This document shows, in pieces, positions 38,792 through 47,220 of a stretch of 64,000 nucleotides of DNA (positions are counted from its first letter, which is position 1; every line of letters begins with the position of its first letter). The translations under genes were made by a program, and so were the position numbers. The notes beneath the pieces were generated by a model. It ran no database searches. It had not been told where the DNA came from and was given only the letters and a program-made list of their open reading frames with translations. The stretch lies in NCBI GenBank assembly GCA_031553775.1, contig JAVBLA010000009.1:1-64000 (forward strand), written 5' to 3'. This stretch comes from JAISFI01 sp031553775 (GTDB lineage Bacteria > Bacteroidota > Bacteroidia > Bacteroidales > Azobacteroidaceae).

Positions 38792-40030
38792 TTAAAATAA
38801 ATCTTTGGCCACTCCTATTAGCGCTGTAATTCCCATGAAAAGGGAGAAGAGGAATACAATTCCCAGCAACAGGTTATCCTTTATATTATTCTTATTATCC
38901 CCCAATACCTTGTTATTCATCAGGTATAACATACATCCGACGATAAGAGGAAGCAGGATCGCTAATAAACCTTGCGATAATAACAGGATAAATACAGGCT
39001 TAAGTCCGAAAACAGGAGTTATTATACTGACAAGGGTCAATACTAAGAAAAGTATTCTGATTTTCTTGTCTTTTAATTGCAATGGTTTGGATTTATAGTC
39101 GCTGAGCGCCCAGGGTATCACCATCATATTGGGGATATGCGAACTGATACCGGCAGCAAGAATACCAACCGCCATCAGAACAATAGTGGCTTCTCCCGCA
39201 ATGGGTTTCAGCAAGAGAATAAGATCGATGGCTTGGTTAACCATCAACTTGTTAGGGTGAAGGATAGAAGCTGCCGTGATTAAAATAGTCGCACTTAAAA
39301 TAAAAACACCGATCGAACTCAGCAGCGCATCTTTCTTTTGCTGTTTGTAATGTGATAAGTCCCATTTGGCTTCTTTTATATTAATACTCCTGATAATAAA
39401 AGCTACAGAGGAAACTGTTGTCCCTACCATACCCGCCATGATCAGGAAGGTACTATTGTCGCTCCCTGTTACATCATCCGGAATAGAAGGAATCAGTCCT
39501 TCGAATATTTCCTTCGCAGAAGGGAAGACCCAGAATAAATTGGCTAAAAAAGCAAAGAAAATAACAATCACGAAAGCACTTAATATCTTTTTTACTTTTT
39601 CGGTAGTTCCGGAAAATAAAAAGAAGTAGATCAGTACGGAGATCAGAATGGCCCAGAAAGAACTGGGAACCCTTCCGGTCAACCAGGTGGAAGACCATTC
39701 ACTTAACACATCACTCATAATGCCCATCAATCCCATCAAAGCGGGAAGAATGATTATCACCAGAAATGCGACGATTACGGATGCCATTCCCGGGTGGATT
39801 TTTTCCTTCACTGCATGAATAAATGTGCTACCGGTAACCATAGTATATTTACTGAATACCGATACTAAATAATAATACATAACCGAAGAAAATAATATGA
39901 CCCATAATAAGGAATAGCCGTATAGCGCCCCCGACTTTGACATCATTGTCACAGATCCGATGCCTACATTGTAACTTAATAGAAAAATTCCCGGAAGAAA
40001 CCGGTTTAATAGACGTTTGAATTGATTCAT
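38792..40030 (-). CDS. Nramp-like transporter lacking the canonical metal-site motifs
   Basis: A 412-residue integral membrane protein with about 11 hydrophobic segments, recognisably Nramp/SLC11 (SGALYGYSLLWVILFSS after TM1). The TM1 DPGN motif is replaced by NVGIGS, and the TM6 MPH motif by GTTVSSVAF, so the residues that bind Mn/Fe are missing. It heads an operon for sugar-acid catabolism with a GH2. A substrate other than a transition metal, perhaps a small organic acid or Mg, should be considered. The promoter is divergent from an AraC gene. Confidence 0.75.
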   Translation of the reverse strand: MNQFKRLLNRFLPGIFLLSYNVGIGSVTMMSKSGALYGYSLLWVILFSSVMYYYLVSVFSKYTMVTGSTFIHAVKEKIHPGMASVIVAFLVIIILPALMGLMGIMSDVLSEWSSTWLTGRVPSSFWAILISVLIYFFLFSGTTEKVKKILSAFVIVIFFAFLANLFWVFPSAKEIFEGLIPSIPDDVTGSDNSTFLIMAGMVGTTVSSVAFIIRSINIKEAKWDLSHYKQQKKDALLSSIGVFILSATILITAASILHPNKLMVNQAIDLILLLKPIAGEATIVLMAVGILAAGISSHIPNMMVIPWALSDYKSKPLQLKDKKIRILFLVLTLVSIITPVFGLKPVFILLLSQGLLAILLPLIVGCMLYLMNNKVLGDNKNNIKDNLLLGIVFLFSLFMGITALIGVAKDLF

Positions 40031-40054
40031 GGTAGAGATAATCTTAATGTAACT

Positions 40055-40098
40055 AATCCTGACTGCAAAGTTAGGATTGTCTGACGCTCTATTTGAAA
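40055..40098 (-). promoter_or_regulatory. Promoter and dyad of the Nramp-GH2-uxuA operon
   Basis: Minus-strand TAACTTTG (40073-40066) is a good -7 element, and TTTC (40098-40095) lies 21 bp upstream as a near -33 box. AATCCT (40055-40060) and AGGATT (40073-40078) form a dyad with a 12-bp centre that brackets the -7 element and the expected start point. It is a candidate operator, perhaps for the divergent AraC regulator. Confidence 0.45.
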
Positions 40099-40173
40099 CT
40101 ATATTAGTGAAAAAATATACTATTTTAAGAATATGAAGTTAGTTTTCATAGAAAAAGGTGATGATTATTTTCT

Positions 40174-40181
40174 TATCTTTG
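40174..40181 (+). promoter_or_regulatory. -7 element of the araC-type gene
   Basis: TATCTTTG matches TAnnTTTG. It lies 20 bp before the ATG at 40202 but downstream of the in-frame ATG at 40133. If used, it decides the start at 40202. Confidence 0.5.
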
Positions 40182-40201
40182 TTCATTATCTGAATAACAG
40201 T

Positions 40202-41080
40202 ATGTCAAAAGCGTCTTTAATAAGGATTAAACATTCTCTGACCACATTGGATGTTGCCAATGATGAGATCCCTGAATTTTATAATCCGTTGCATTATCAT
40301 CCGGAACTTGAACTGACTTTAGTTGAACAAAGTACAGGAACTCGGATTGTGGGAGACAGCCTCGAGCCTTTTTCTGCGGGAGATCTAGTGCTTGTAGGAC
40401 CGAATACTCCCCATATCTGGAAAAATCATGTCAAATATGATGAAGAAGGTAATCTGATTTCTGCCAAAGCGGTTGTAATTAAATTTCTTCCGGAATTTGC
40501 AGGAACTCCCTTTTTGGATATTCCGGAGATGAAAAAAATCAAGGAGATTTTATATGGAACCTCTCTCCGCGGCATCAAGTTAGAAGGAAGATTAAGGGAT
40601 CAGGTCGAAGAAAAAATGAAAATGTTTGTCAACATGTCTTCTTCCGAGCGCATCATACGTTTGCTCGAGGTCCTGTTATTGATTTCCCAATCTGAAGAGT
40701 ACCGATTATTATCCCGTTTACCTATGTATAATAGTAGTAATAAAAAAGACGACCGGATCAATCAGATATTGTCATTTTTGCAGACCTTTTATTCCAAACC
40801 CTTGCACCTGGATGTAATTGCAGATAAAATATGTATGCATAAAAATTCATTATGCGGATTTTTCAAACAGAAAACAGGAAAAACCATCTTTGAAGTATTG
40901 CATGAGATCAGAATAAAACGGGCCTGTTTCCTTTTAAATACAAGCAATGATTCGATTGAAGTAATCGCTTCAAAAGTCGGCTATGCCAGTCAGTCGTTAT
41001 TCAACAGGAAGTTTAAGAAGATCTGCAAAATGACCCCGGTTTCCTACCGGAAAGCATGGAACAATGCTAATAAATATTAA
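40202..41080 (+). CDS. AraC-family transcriptional regulator
   Basis: A 292-residue regulator from the preferred start MSKASLIRIK; an upstream ATG at 40133 would give 315 residues but precedes a good promoter element. The N-terminal cupin sensor has HYHPELELTLVEQ and GDLVLVGPNTPHIWKN. The C-terminal AraC helix-turn-helix pair (about 195-290) has LHLDVIADKICMHKNSLCGF and VIASKVGYASQSLFNRKFKK. Such cupin-AraC proteins sense sugars or sugar acids. It is divergent from, and so probably controls, the Nramp/RraA/GH2/SDR/UxuA operon. Confidence 0.9.
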   Translation: MSKASLIRIKHSLTTLDVANDEIPEFYNPLHYHPELELTLVEQSTGTRIVGDSLEPFSAGDLVLVGPNTPHIWKNHVKYDEEGNLISAKAVVIKFLPEFAGTPFLDIPEMKKIKEILYGTSLRGIKLEGRLRDQVEEKMKMFVNMSSSERIIRLLEVLLLISQSEEYRLLSRLPMYNSSNKKDDRINQILSFLQTFYSKPLHLDVIADKICMHKNSLCGFFKQKTGKTIFEVLHEIRIKRACFLLNTSNDSIEVIASKVGYASQSLFNRKFKKICKMTPVSYRKAWNNANKY

Positions 41081-41111
41081 AAAATATATAGAAACTGCTT
41101 ATTTTTTCAGA

Positions 41112-41179
41112 TTAATAAAAAATTAATACCCTGCTAATACATATATCAAATAGATTTTAATTGCCTGCACTTATACTTG
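41112..41179 (+). promoter_or_regulatory. Promoter of beta-helix/SGNH gene with triple direct-repeat operator
   Basis: TTAATA (41112-41117), 5 bp, TTAATA (41123-41128), 5 bp, CTAATA (41134-41139). After 32 bp comes TATACTTG (41172-41179), one mismatch from TAnnTTTG. There is no -33 TTTG. Geometry is the same as at the SusC and 29859 promoters (32, 31 and 32 bp). The leader to the ATG is about 110 bp. Confidence 0.72.
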
Positions 41180-41296
41180 CAGTTGGATTTCATCCGACTA
41201 TTTCTTGCAATAACAGAATCCCAATAAATTGGACATCTGTCTATTGCTTAACAAAAATGTCAAGTTTTTTCAGTCAATCTATTAATTCAGTTTTAT

Positions 41297-44218
41297 ATGA
41301 AAATTTATTCCATGAAGAAGTTCGCGACATGTTTCCTGTTGCTTTGTTTTGTTTCTTATGTGTCAGCTAAAGATATCTACCTTTCTCCGACGGGAGATGA
41401 CGGAAATGATGGATCTTCGCAAGCAAAGGCAGTAGCCACTCTTACAAAAGCCATTAAACTCATCCCTGTCAACGGAACAGGTTATGTCATTAAAGTCTCC
41501 GGAATGATCGATATTTCGAAGGAAATATCGGGTGATGCCGGGGTTGTTGTCAACAAGAAAATAGATTTTTCCATAGAAGGAGATACGGAAATAGCTTCGG
41601 GTCTTGATGGCAAGGATATTACCCGGTTGATCAATTTCCAGAATGCTCCGGGGAATGCCACTTTAAGAAACCTGACATTCAAAAACGGTAAAAGCACTGA
41701 TGGAGGTGCTATCCGGATCGTCGATTCCGGGACCGTGAATATTGTAAAATGTGCATTCAGAAATAATACGGCAAGCAAGTCAGGCGGAGCGATCTATACC
41801 GGAAACACCAACGGATTGACCATCGACCAAAGCATCCTGTCAGACAATAAATCGACCACCCAGGGAGGGGCGATTACTATTTTCGGCAGTAGCTCCGGAG
41901 AGAAGGCAGTGGTTATAAAAAACACTTTGATTTCCGGAAATCAATCGGTTAGTAATGGCGGCGGCGGTATTTTTATCAATGATGGAACCGAAGACAGATC
42001 CATACAAGTGCTTATTGTCAATTCCACAATCTATCAAAATCAATCGAAGACTTACGGTGGTGCGCTATATGTTTCCGGCGGACAAGGCGGAAGCACTGTG
42101 AAATTAGTCAATGCAACCATCACGGAAAATATCACGGATGGAAACGGCGGTCATGGTCCGGGAATGTGTTTCCGGGATAACAATGCCATGATCAAAACCA
42201 TTTATAATTGTATTTTGGAAAATAACGCAGCTCCAGGTTCTTCTCAGGTCGGAGATATTACCTCCAATCAGGCTTTTAATGCAAGTCAGGAAGATTTTAT
42301 CCTTCGAAACTCTTATGTAGGCGCCTTTACAGGAAGCGGTAATTATACCGATGATCCGTCGTATAAAAACACCGTTAAATACGGAACTTCAAAAGCGGCT
42401 GGTTTGGCAACGCCAAGCGCCGATTATATTGCTAAGCAAAACAGTATCCCCTTAGATTTTGATTCTGAGGCATTGGTAAAGGGTGATGCCCGTTATCTGA
42501 AAGATTTATCTATCAATACTGACCAGCCAGGCAATATACGGTCATTTAAAAACGATGCCTGTGCAGCCGGAGCGGTAGAAGTTCCTGCCAAGTTGGTTAT
42601 TGTTGACCCGGATAACTATAACTACCAGCATTTTATCATATACGGACAAAGTTTGTCTGTCGGATATGAATCTTATTATTCTTTATCGACTACCAATGTG
42701 CCGGGGAATTATATGATAGGCGATCAGGTATGGTTAAATTTCGGGAATCAAGTATTGGATAAACTGAATCCCTTAGTGTCCGCCAAAGCAATCACAGCGG
42801 TGATGGGAGAATGTCCCATTACCGGTGCGGTCAATCACATCCGGATCAGGCAGGAAAGAGAAATGCCGTCTATAAAAAATCGTTTTATCGCCACTTCTGT
42901 AGGGATGGGGGGAAAAACAATCGCTCAGCTATCGAAAGGAAGTGAAGGTAATCTGTATCAGAATTATGAATCCGCATTAAAATCGTCCAACCGCTTAGTA
43001 TTGAAGTCAGGAAGCAAGATCAGTTGTCCGGCAGTTGTATGGATGCAGGGAGAAAATGACTATATCGGTAATCCGGCAACCCCTAAAAGCGAATACAAAT
43101 CGGATTTAGTACGGTTGAAAGATGATATGTTAGCTGATGCAGTCGAGGTGTACGGGCAGACAGAAAAACCAAAATTCTATACCTATCAGGCCGGAGCACA
43201 ATATACAAGAGGAAAAGAGTTGGGCATCGGAATGGCTCAGTTGGAGTTGTCGAATGAAGCTGAAGATGTGATTTGTGTGGGTCCGGTGTATCCGGTGACT
43301 GATGTCGGCGGACACATAGATGCCAATGGATCTCGCTGGTTCGGAGAAATGATCGGCAAAGCTTATTGTAAAACAAAAATGTCAGGAGAAGATTTTAAAC
43401 CCCTCCAGCCTCAGGAATTGTCAAGAGATGCTTCAGATCCTAAAAAAGTAATTATTACATTCTTAGTCCCGAAATTACCTTTGGTATTCGATACATATAC
43501 GTTGAAGGCGGTAAAAGATTATGGATTTGAAGTATACAACGACAATACCAGGCAAACCATCAGCAAGATCGAAATCAATCATAATTCCGTGATCCTTACC
43601 TGTTCTGCCAATCTGACCGGAAAAATTGAAGTGGTTTATGCCGGCGTCAATGCTGCCAACACTGACGGGGTGGGTAATGGAAGAGGACATGGTAATTTAC
43701 GGGACAGCGATGATTATACGGCGACCTCCAACTATATTAACCCCACCTTGAAAGATGGGAATGGTAATTATCTGTATCCTCATTTCCATAAAGAAGAAGA
43801 TTACTCCTATCTCCCTGCAAGCGGAGAACCCAAAGATTCCAACGGAAATGTTATCTATGATAAACCCTATCCCTTATACAATTTCAGCGTTGCTTTTTAT
43901 TATGTGATACCTGCCGGAGAACAATCGGTTAAAGTTCCCGGAGTCAGTGGTAATTCTTCCAAAATAGCGATGGTAAAGACCGGTAATAAAATCGAAATTA
44001 ATCAGACGGAGAAAAAACTCCGCCTGAAAAGTTCTAAAACAGAAAATGTTCATGTAAGCCTGTTGGGTATTTCTGGAATGATAGTAAAAAATTGGGGACA
44101 GGAAATACTGATTGCAGATACTACAAAAAAATACGATCTGTCTCTGATCCCTTCCGGCATTTACATTGTACAGGTGCAAGCTCGGGAAGGCTTGCAAACG
44201 TGTAAGATTTTATTGTAA
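41297..44218 (+). CDS. T9SS-tagged beta-helix plus SGNH esterase surface protein
   Basis: A 973-residue exported protein; a second in-frame ATG at 41312 (MKKFATCF) is an equally good start. After the signal peptide come DIYLSPTGDDGNDGSS and a right-handed beta-helix (about 30-425; FRNNTAS, SILSDNKS, NTLISGNQS turns). An SGNH/sialate-acetylesterase-like domain (about 430-720) has FIIYGQSLSVG (Ser), VWMQGENDY, and GGHIDANGSRWFGE (His). A beta-rich region and a type A sorting tail (SLIPSGIYIVQVQ, TCKILL) follow. It may bind a glycan and remove its acetyl esters at the cell surface. Its operator is shared with SusC. Confidence 0.82.
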   Translation: MKIYSMKKFATCFLLLCFVSYVSAKDIYLSPTGDDGNDGSSQAKAVATLTKAIKLIPVNGTGYVIKVSGMIDISKEISGDAGVVVNKKIDFSIEGDTEIASGLDGKDITRLINFQNAPGNATLRNLTFKNGKSTDGGAIRIVDSGTVNIVKCAFRNNTASKSGGAIYTGNTNGLTIDQSILSDNKSTTQGGAITIFGSSSGEKAVVIKNTLISGNQSVSNGGGGIFINDGTEDRSIQVLIVNSTIYQNQSKTYGGALYVSGGQGGSTVKLVNATITENITDGNGGHGPGMCFRDNNAMIKTIYNCILENNAAPGSSQVGDITSNQAFNASQEDFILRNSYVGAFTGSGNYTDDPSYKNTVKYGTSKAAGLATPSADYIAKQNSIPLDFDSEALVKGDARYLKDLSINTDQPGNIRSFKNDACAAGAVEVPAKLVIVDPDNYNYQHFIIYGQSLSVGYESYYSLSTTNVPGNYMIGDQVWLNFGNQVLDKLNPLVSAKAITAVMGECPITGAVNHIRIRQEREMPSIKNRFIATSVGMGGKTIAQLSKGSEGNLYQNYESALKSSNRLVLKSGSKISCPAVVWMQGENDYIGNPATPKSEYKSDLVRLKDDMLADAVEVYGQTEKPKFYTYQAGAQYTRGKELGIGMAQLELSNEAEDVICVGPVYPVTDVGGHIDANGSRWFGEMIGKAYCKTKMSGEDFKPLQPQELSRDASDPKKVIITFLVPKLPLVFDTYTLKAVKDYGFEVYNDNTRQTISKIEINHNSVILTCSANLTGKIEVVYAGVNAANTDGVGNGRGHGNLRDSDDYTATSNYINPTLKDGNGNYLYPHFHKEEDYSYLPASGEPKDSNGNVIYDKPYPLYNFSVAFYYVIPAGEQSVKVPGVSGNSSKIAMVKTGNKIEINQTEKKLRLKSSKTENVHVSLLGISGMIVKNWGQEILIADTTKKYDLSLIPSGIYIVQVQAREGLQTCKILL

Positions 44219-44390
44219 TTGTAAATGAGTATAATCCATGCAAAAGCAGCAATAATCCAAACAATGGCGATACAATTTTACCAAATTCTTAATCACATTA
44301 CCCATTACAATTTCAATTTAAAGTAAAAATAATAAACAAGCGCAAATAACTTAAAGGTTTAAAACCACGCAATAAAAACAAATAAATTAC

Positions 44391-44457
44391 AACCCCAATC
44401 CTTAATTACCAATACCAACCTTCAACCCCCATCTTCAATTCTTAACTCCTAACTCCA
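44391..44457 (-). repeat. Low-complexity 3'-end repeat at folC
   Basis: On the minus strand gagttaggagttaagaatt, gaagatgggggttgaagg and related units begin inside the last folC codons. They provide the TGA stop (protein end ELGVKN) and continue about 45 bp past it. The match in pattern and position to 4820-4880 is clear. The rest of 44219-44390 holds nothing recognisable. Confidence 0.75.
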
Positions 44458-45724
44458 TTGCCTCCCCCACGACAAAATTACGCCCCCCAAGAGAAGCCAT
44501 AGCCTCCGGAGCAGCGGCAGCAAGGGCAGCACGGGCAGCATCTACCACCCGGGAATACGCATTTCCGGTCAATCCGGCCCGGATCGCCTGTTCCTGTAAT
44601 TCATTTTCCGGAAGAGAACGGGGAATATCCGCTCTGGTAAAATAATATATGGCATCTTTGGGCAGTAAATTCAGCATTGAAGTAATATCTTTGTCTTTCA
44701 CCGTCCCGAAAACAATGTGTAAACGATGGTATTTTTCCTGTTTCAGCTGACTTACTATCTGCGAGATACCGGCCTCGTTATGACCAGTATCCAGCACCAC
44801 TTTAGGAGAAGTATTCACAATTTGCCAACGTCCCTGTAAACCCGTCAGCTCTATCACCTTGTCAAATCCTTCATATACGGCATGGTCCGGAACAGGATAT
44901 ATCTTCCGGATTTCCCGAAGGGCACAAAGCACTGTATTGGCATTTTTTTGCTGGACAGAACCGCCCAAAGCTCCAATCAAACCAGGATACCCTTCAGCCT
45001 GAAACAACCATTGTCCATCGGGTAATACCGTGGCTTCCGGAATCAGACGCTCATCGTCGGCAAAAATAATCCGGGTTTGTACTTCGTCTGCTTTCTGCCG
45101 GAAGACTTCCCGTACTGTTCCTGTAGATTCTCCGATAACAACCGGAACTCCAGACTTGATGATCCCTGCTTTTTCCGCTGCGATTTTCTCCAAAGTATCA
45201 CCTAAGAACTGGGTATGGTCGAAACTGATATTGGTAATCACCGACAAGACAGGTGTAATAATATTGGTACTGTCCAAACGTCCGCCGAGTCCGACTTCTA
45301 TCACCGCCATATCTACCTGGCAACGGGCGAAATAATCGAAAGCCATCATCATCGTCAATTCAAAAAAAGAAGGTTTGAGTTCTTCAAAAAACATTTTGTG
45401 CAAGGCCACAAACGACACGACTTCTTCTTCCGGGATCATCCGCCCGTCAACCCGGATCCGTTCCCTGAAATCCACTAAATGCGGCGAAGTATATAAACCA
45501 ACACGGTATCCCGATTGTTGTAAGATCGAAGCTATTAAATGCGAAGTGGAACCTTTCCCGTTGGTCCCCCCCACATGGATGGTTTTGTACTTCCGGTGCG
45601 GATGATCCAGATAGGCATCTAAAGCCAGACTGTTATCCAAACCGGGTTTATACGCAGAGCCACCGACATGTTGAAAGACGGGTGTACTGTTATATAAATA
45701 GGAAAGTGTTTCGTTATAATTCAT
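44435..45724 (-). CDS. folC: Folylpolyglutamate synthase/dihydrofolate synthase
   Basis: A 429-residue Mur-ligase-family enzyme that adds glutamate to dihydropteroate and folates in the cytoplasm. The ATP site is HVGGTNGKGSTSH (about 51-62). TSPHLVDFRERIRV is the FolC substrate loop, and VIEVGLGGRLDSTN with VITNISFDHTQFLG are family blocks. Length is normal. The final residues ELGVKN come from the dispersed repeat and replace the usual tail. It is divergent from phoH with 49 bp between. Confidence 0.95.
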   Translation of the reverse strand: MNYNETLSYLYNSTPVFQHVGGSAYKPGLDNSLALDAYLDHPHRKYKTIHVGGTNGKGSTSHLIASILQQSGYRVGLYTSPHLVDFRERIRVDGRMIPEEEVVSFVALHKMFFEELKPSFFELTMMMAFDYFARCQVDMAVIEVGLGGRLDSTNIITPVLSVITNISFDHTQFLGDTLEKIAAEKAGIIKSGVPVVIGESTGTVREVFRQKADEVQTRIIFADDERLIPEATVLPDGQWLFQAEGYPGLIGALGGSVQQKNANTVLCALREIRKIYPVPDHAVYEGFDKVIELTGLQGRWQIVNTSPKVVLDTGHNEAGISQIVSQLKQEKYHRLHIVFGTVKDKDITSMLNLLPKDAIYYFTRADIPRSLPENELQEQAIRAGLTGNAYSRVVDAARAALAAAAPEAMASLGGRNFVVGEAMELGVKN

Positions 45725-45773
45725 TTTTTAGTATATTTATTGCGCAAATTTCAACATTTTAATTGAAAATACG

Positions 45774-47099
45774 ATGAGTACCAAGAAAAATTTCGTCCTC
45801 GACACCAATGTCATCCTCCATGACTACAAATGTCTGGAAAATTTCCAGGAAAACGATATCTATCTGCCTATCGTGGTATTGGAAGAACTGGACCGCTTCA
45901 AAAAAGGAAGCGACCAGATCAATTACAATGCCCGGGAATTCGTGCGGGAATTGGATATGCTTACCAATGGCGATCTTTTTTTGAAGGGATCTTCGCTGGG
46001 ACCGGGAAGAGGAACATTGTATATCGTTACCGGAGATAAATATATGAACAAGATCGAGAGCTCTTTTCCTGAAAAAACGGCCGATCATAAAATTCTTTCC
46101 TGTACATTGTTTGTATCGGAATCCCGGCCAAAAATGAAAACCATTCTGGTAACAAAAGACATCAACATGCGGATGAAAGCCCGTTCGCTGGGCATCCTCG
46201 TAGAAGACTATATCACCGATAAAGTAGTGGATATCAACGCATTTGAAAAGTCTCAGGATGTGTACGACGATATCGATAGCGATCTGATCGATACCATTTA
46301 CAAAACATCTGAAGGAATCGATGCCAACCTGATCGCATTCAAGGAAAAATTAGAACCAAACGACTGTTTTATCCTGAAAAGTAACCGGAACTCAGTATTG
46401 GTGAGATACAATCCTTTCACCGATAAAATCAAGAAGATCACCAAGGAATCTAATTTCGGGATCACCCCCCGGAATGCAGAGCAAAGCTTTGCCCTGGACA
46501 TTCTCAACGATCCGGATATCAAACTGGTGGGAATCACGGGAAAAGCCGGTACGGGAAAAACCCTGATCGCCCTGGCTTCCGCTCTCAAACAGGCAGGGAT
46601 CTATAAACAGATTCTGCTGGCAAGACCGATCGTAGCGCTGGCAAACAAAGACCTGGGCTTTCTCCCAGGCGACGAGCAGCAGAAAATAGCTCCCTACATG
46701 CAACCCTTGTTCGACAACCTGGGCGTGATCAAAGCTCAATTCCCTTCCGGCAGTCCCGAATGGAAAAAAGTAGAAGAGATGCAAAAGGAAAACCAACTGG
46801 TCATCGAAGCCTTAGCCTATATCCGGGGAAGAAGCCTGGCAGAAACATTCTGTATTGTCGACGAGGCACAGAACCTCACTCCGAACGAGATCAAAACCAT
46901 CATCACCCGCGCCGGAGAAGGTACAAAAATGATCTTTACAGGAGATATCCAACAAATCGACTCCCCCTACCTCGACTCACAATCGAACGGACTGGCCTAT
47001 ATGATCGATAAGATGAAAGGACAGGATCTCTTTGCTCATGTCAATTTGTTGAAGGGAGAGCGGAGTCAGTTGGCGGAATTGGCGGCTAACCTGCTTTAA
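45774..47099 (+). CDS. PhoH-like ATPase with N-terminal PIN domain
   Basis: A 441-residue protein. The PIN nuclease-like domain (about 5-140) carries FVLDTNVILHD and later acidic residues. The PhoH ATPase domain has Walker A GKAGTGKTL (about 256-264), Walker B FCIVDEAQN (about 360), and a sensor-like TGDIQQIDSPY. PIN-PhoH proteins are ATP-dependent RNA helicase/nucleases. The gene is single and ends in a low-complexity repeat shared by the convergent gene. Confidence 0.92.
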   Translation: MSTKKNFVLDTNVILHDYKCLENFQENDIYLPIVVLEELDRFKKGSDQINYNAREFVRELDMLTNGDLFLKGSSLGPGRGTLYIVTGDKYMNKIESSFPEKTADHKILSCTLFVSESRPKMKTILVTKDINMRMKARSLGILVEDYITDKVVDINAFEKSQDVYDDIDSDLIDTIYKTSEGIDANLIAFKEKLEPNDCFILKSNRNSVLVRYNPFTDKIKKITKESNFGITPRNAEQSFALDILNDPDIKLVGITGKAGTGKTLIALASALKQAGIYKQILLARPIVALANKDLGFLPGDEQQKIAPYMQPLFDNLGVIKAQFPSGSPEWKKVEEMQKENQLVIEALAYIRGRSLAETFCIVDEAQNLTPNEIKTIITRAGEGTKMIFTGDIQQIDSPYLDSQSNGLAYMIDKMKGQDLFAHVNLLKGERSQLAELAANLL

Positions 47100-47100
47100 A

Positions 47101-47220
47101 GTTAAGAGTTAGAATTAAGAATTAAGAGTTGGGATTTTGCGAATCCCTGGGTGAAAAGTAGATTTTAGGTGATTTTTATAATAACAGATTTTAGTACAAA
47201 GCTCTTAATTCTTAATTTAA
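47101..47220. repeat. Paired low-complexity 3'-end repeats between convergent genes
   Basis: gttaagagttagaattaag and similar units (47101-47137) follow the phoH stop codon. gctcttaattcttaattt (47201-47219) is the same pattern on the other strand and ends the convergent 47212-48162 gene, supplying its KLN-stop. The two arms can pair over about 18 bp around a 60-bp loop. Confidence 0.7.
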
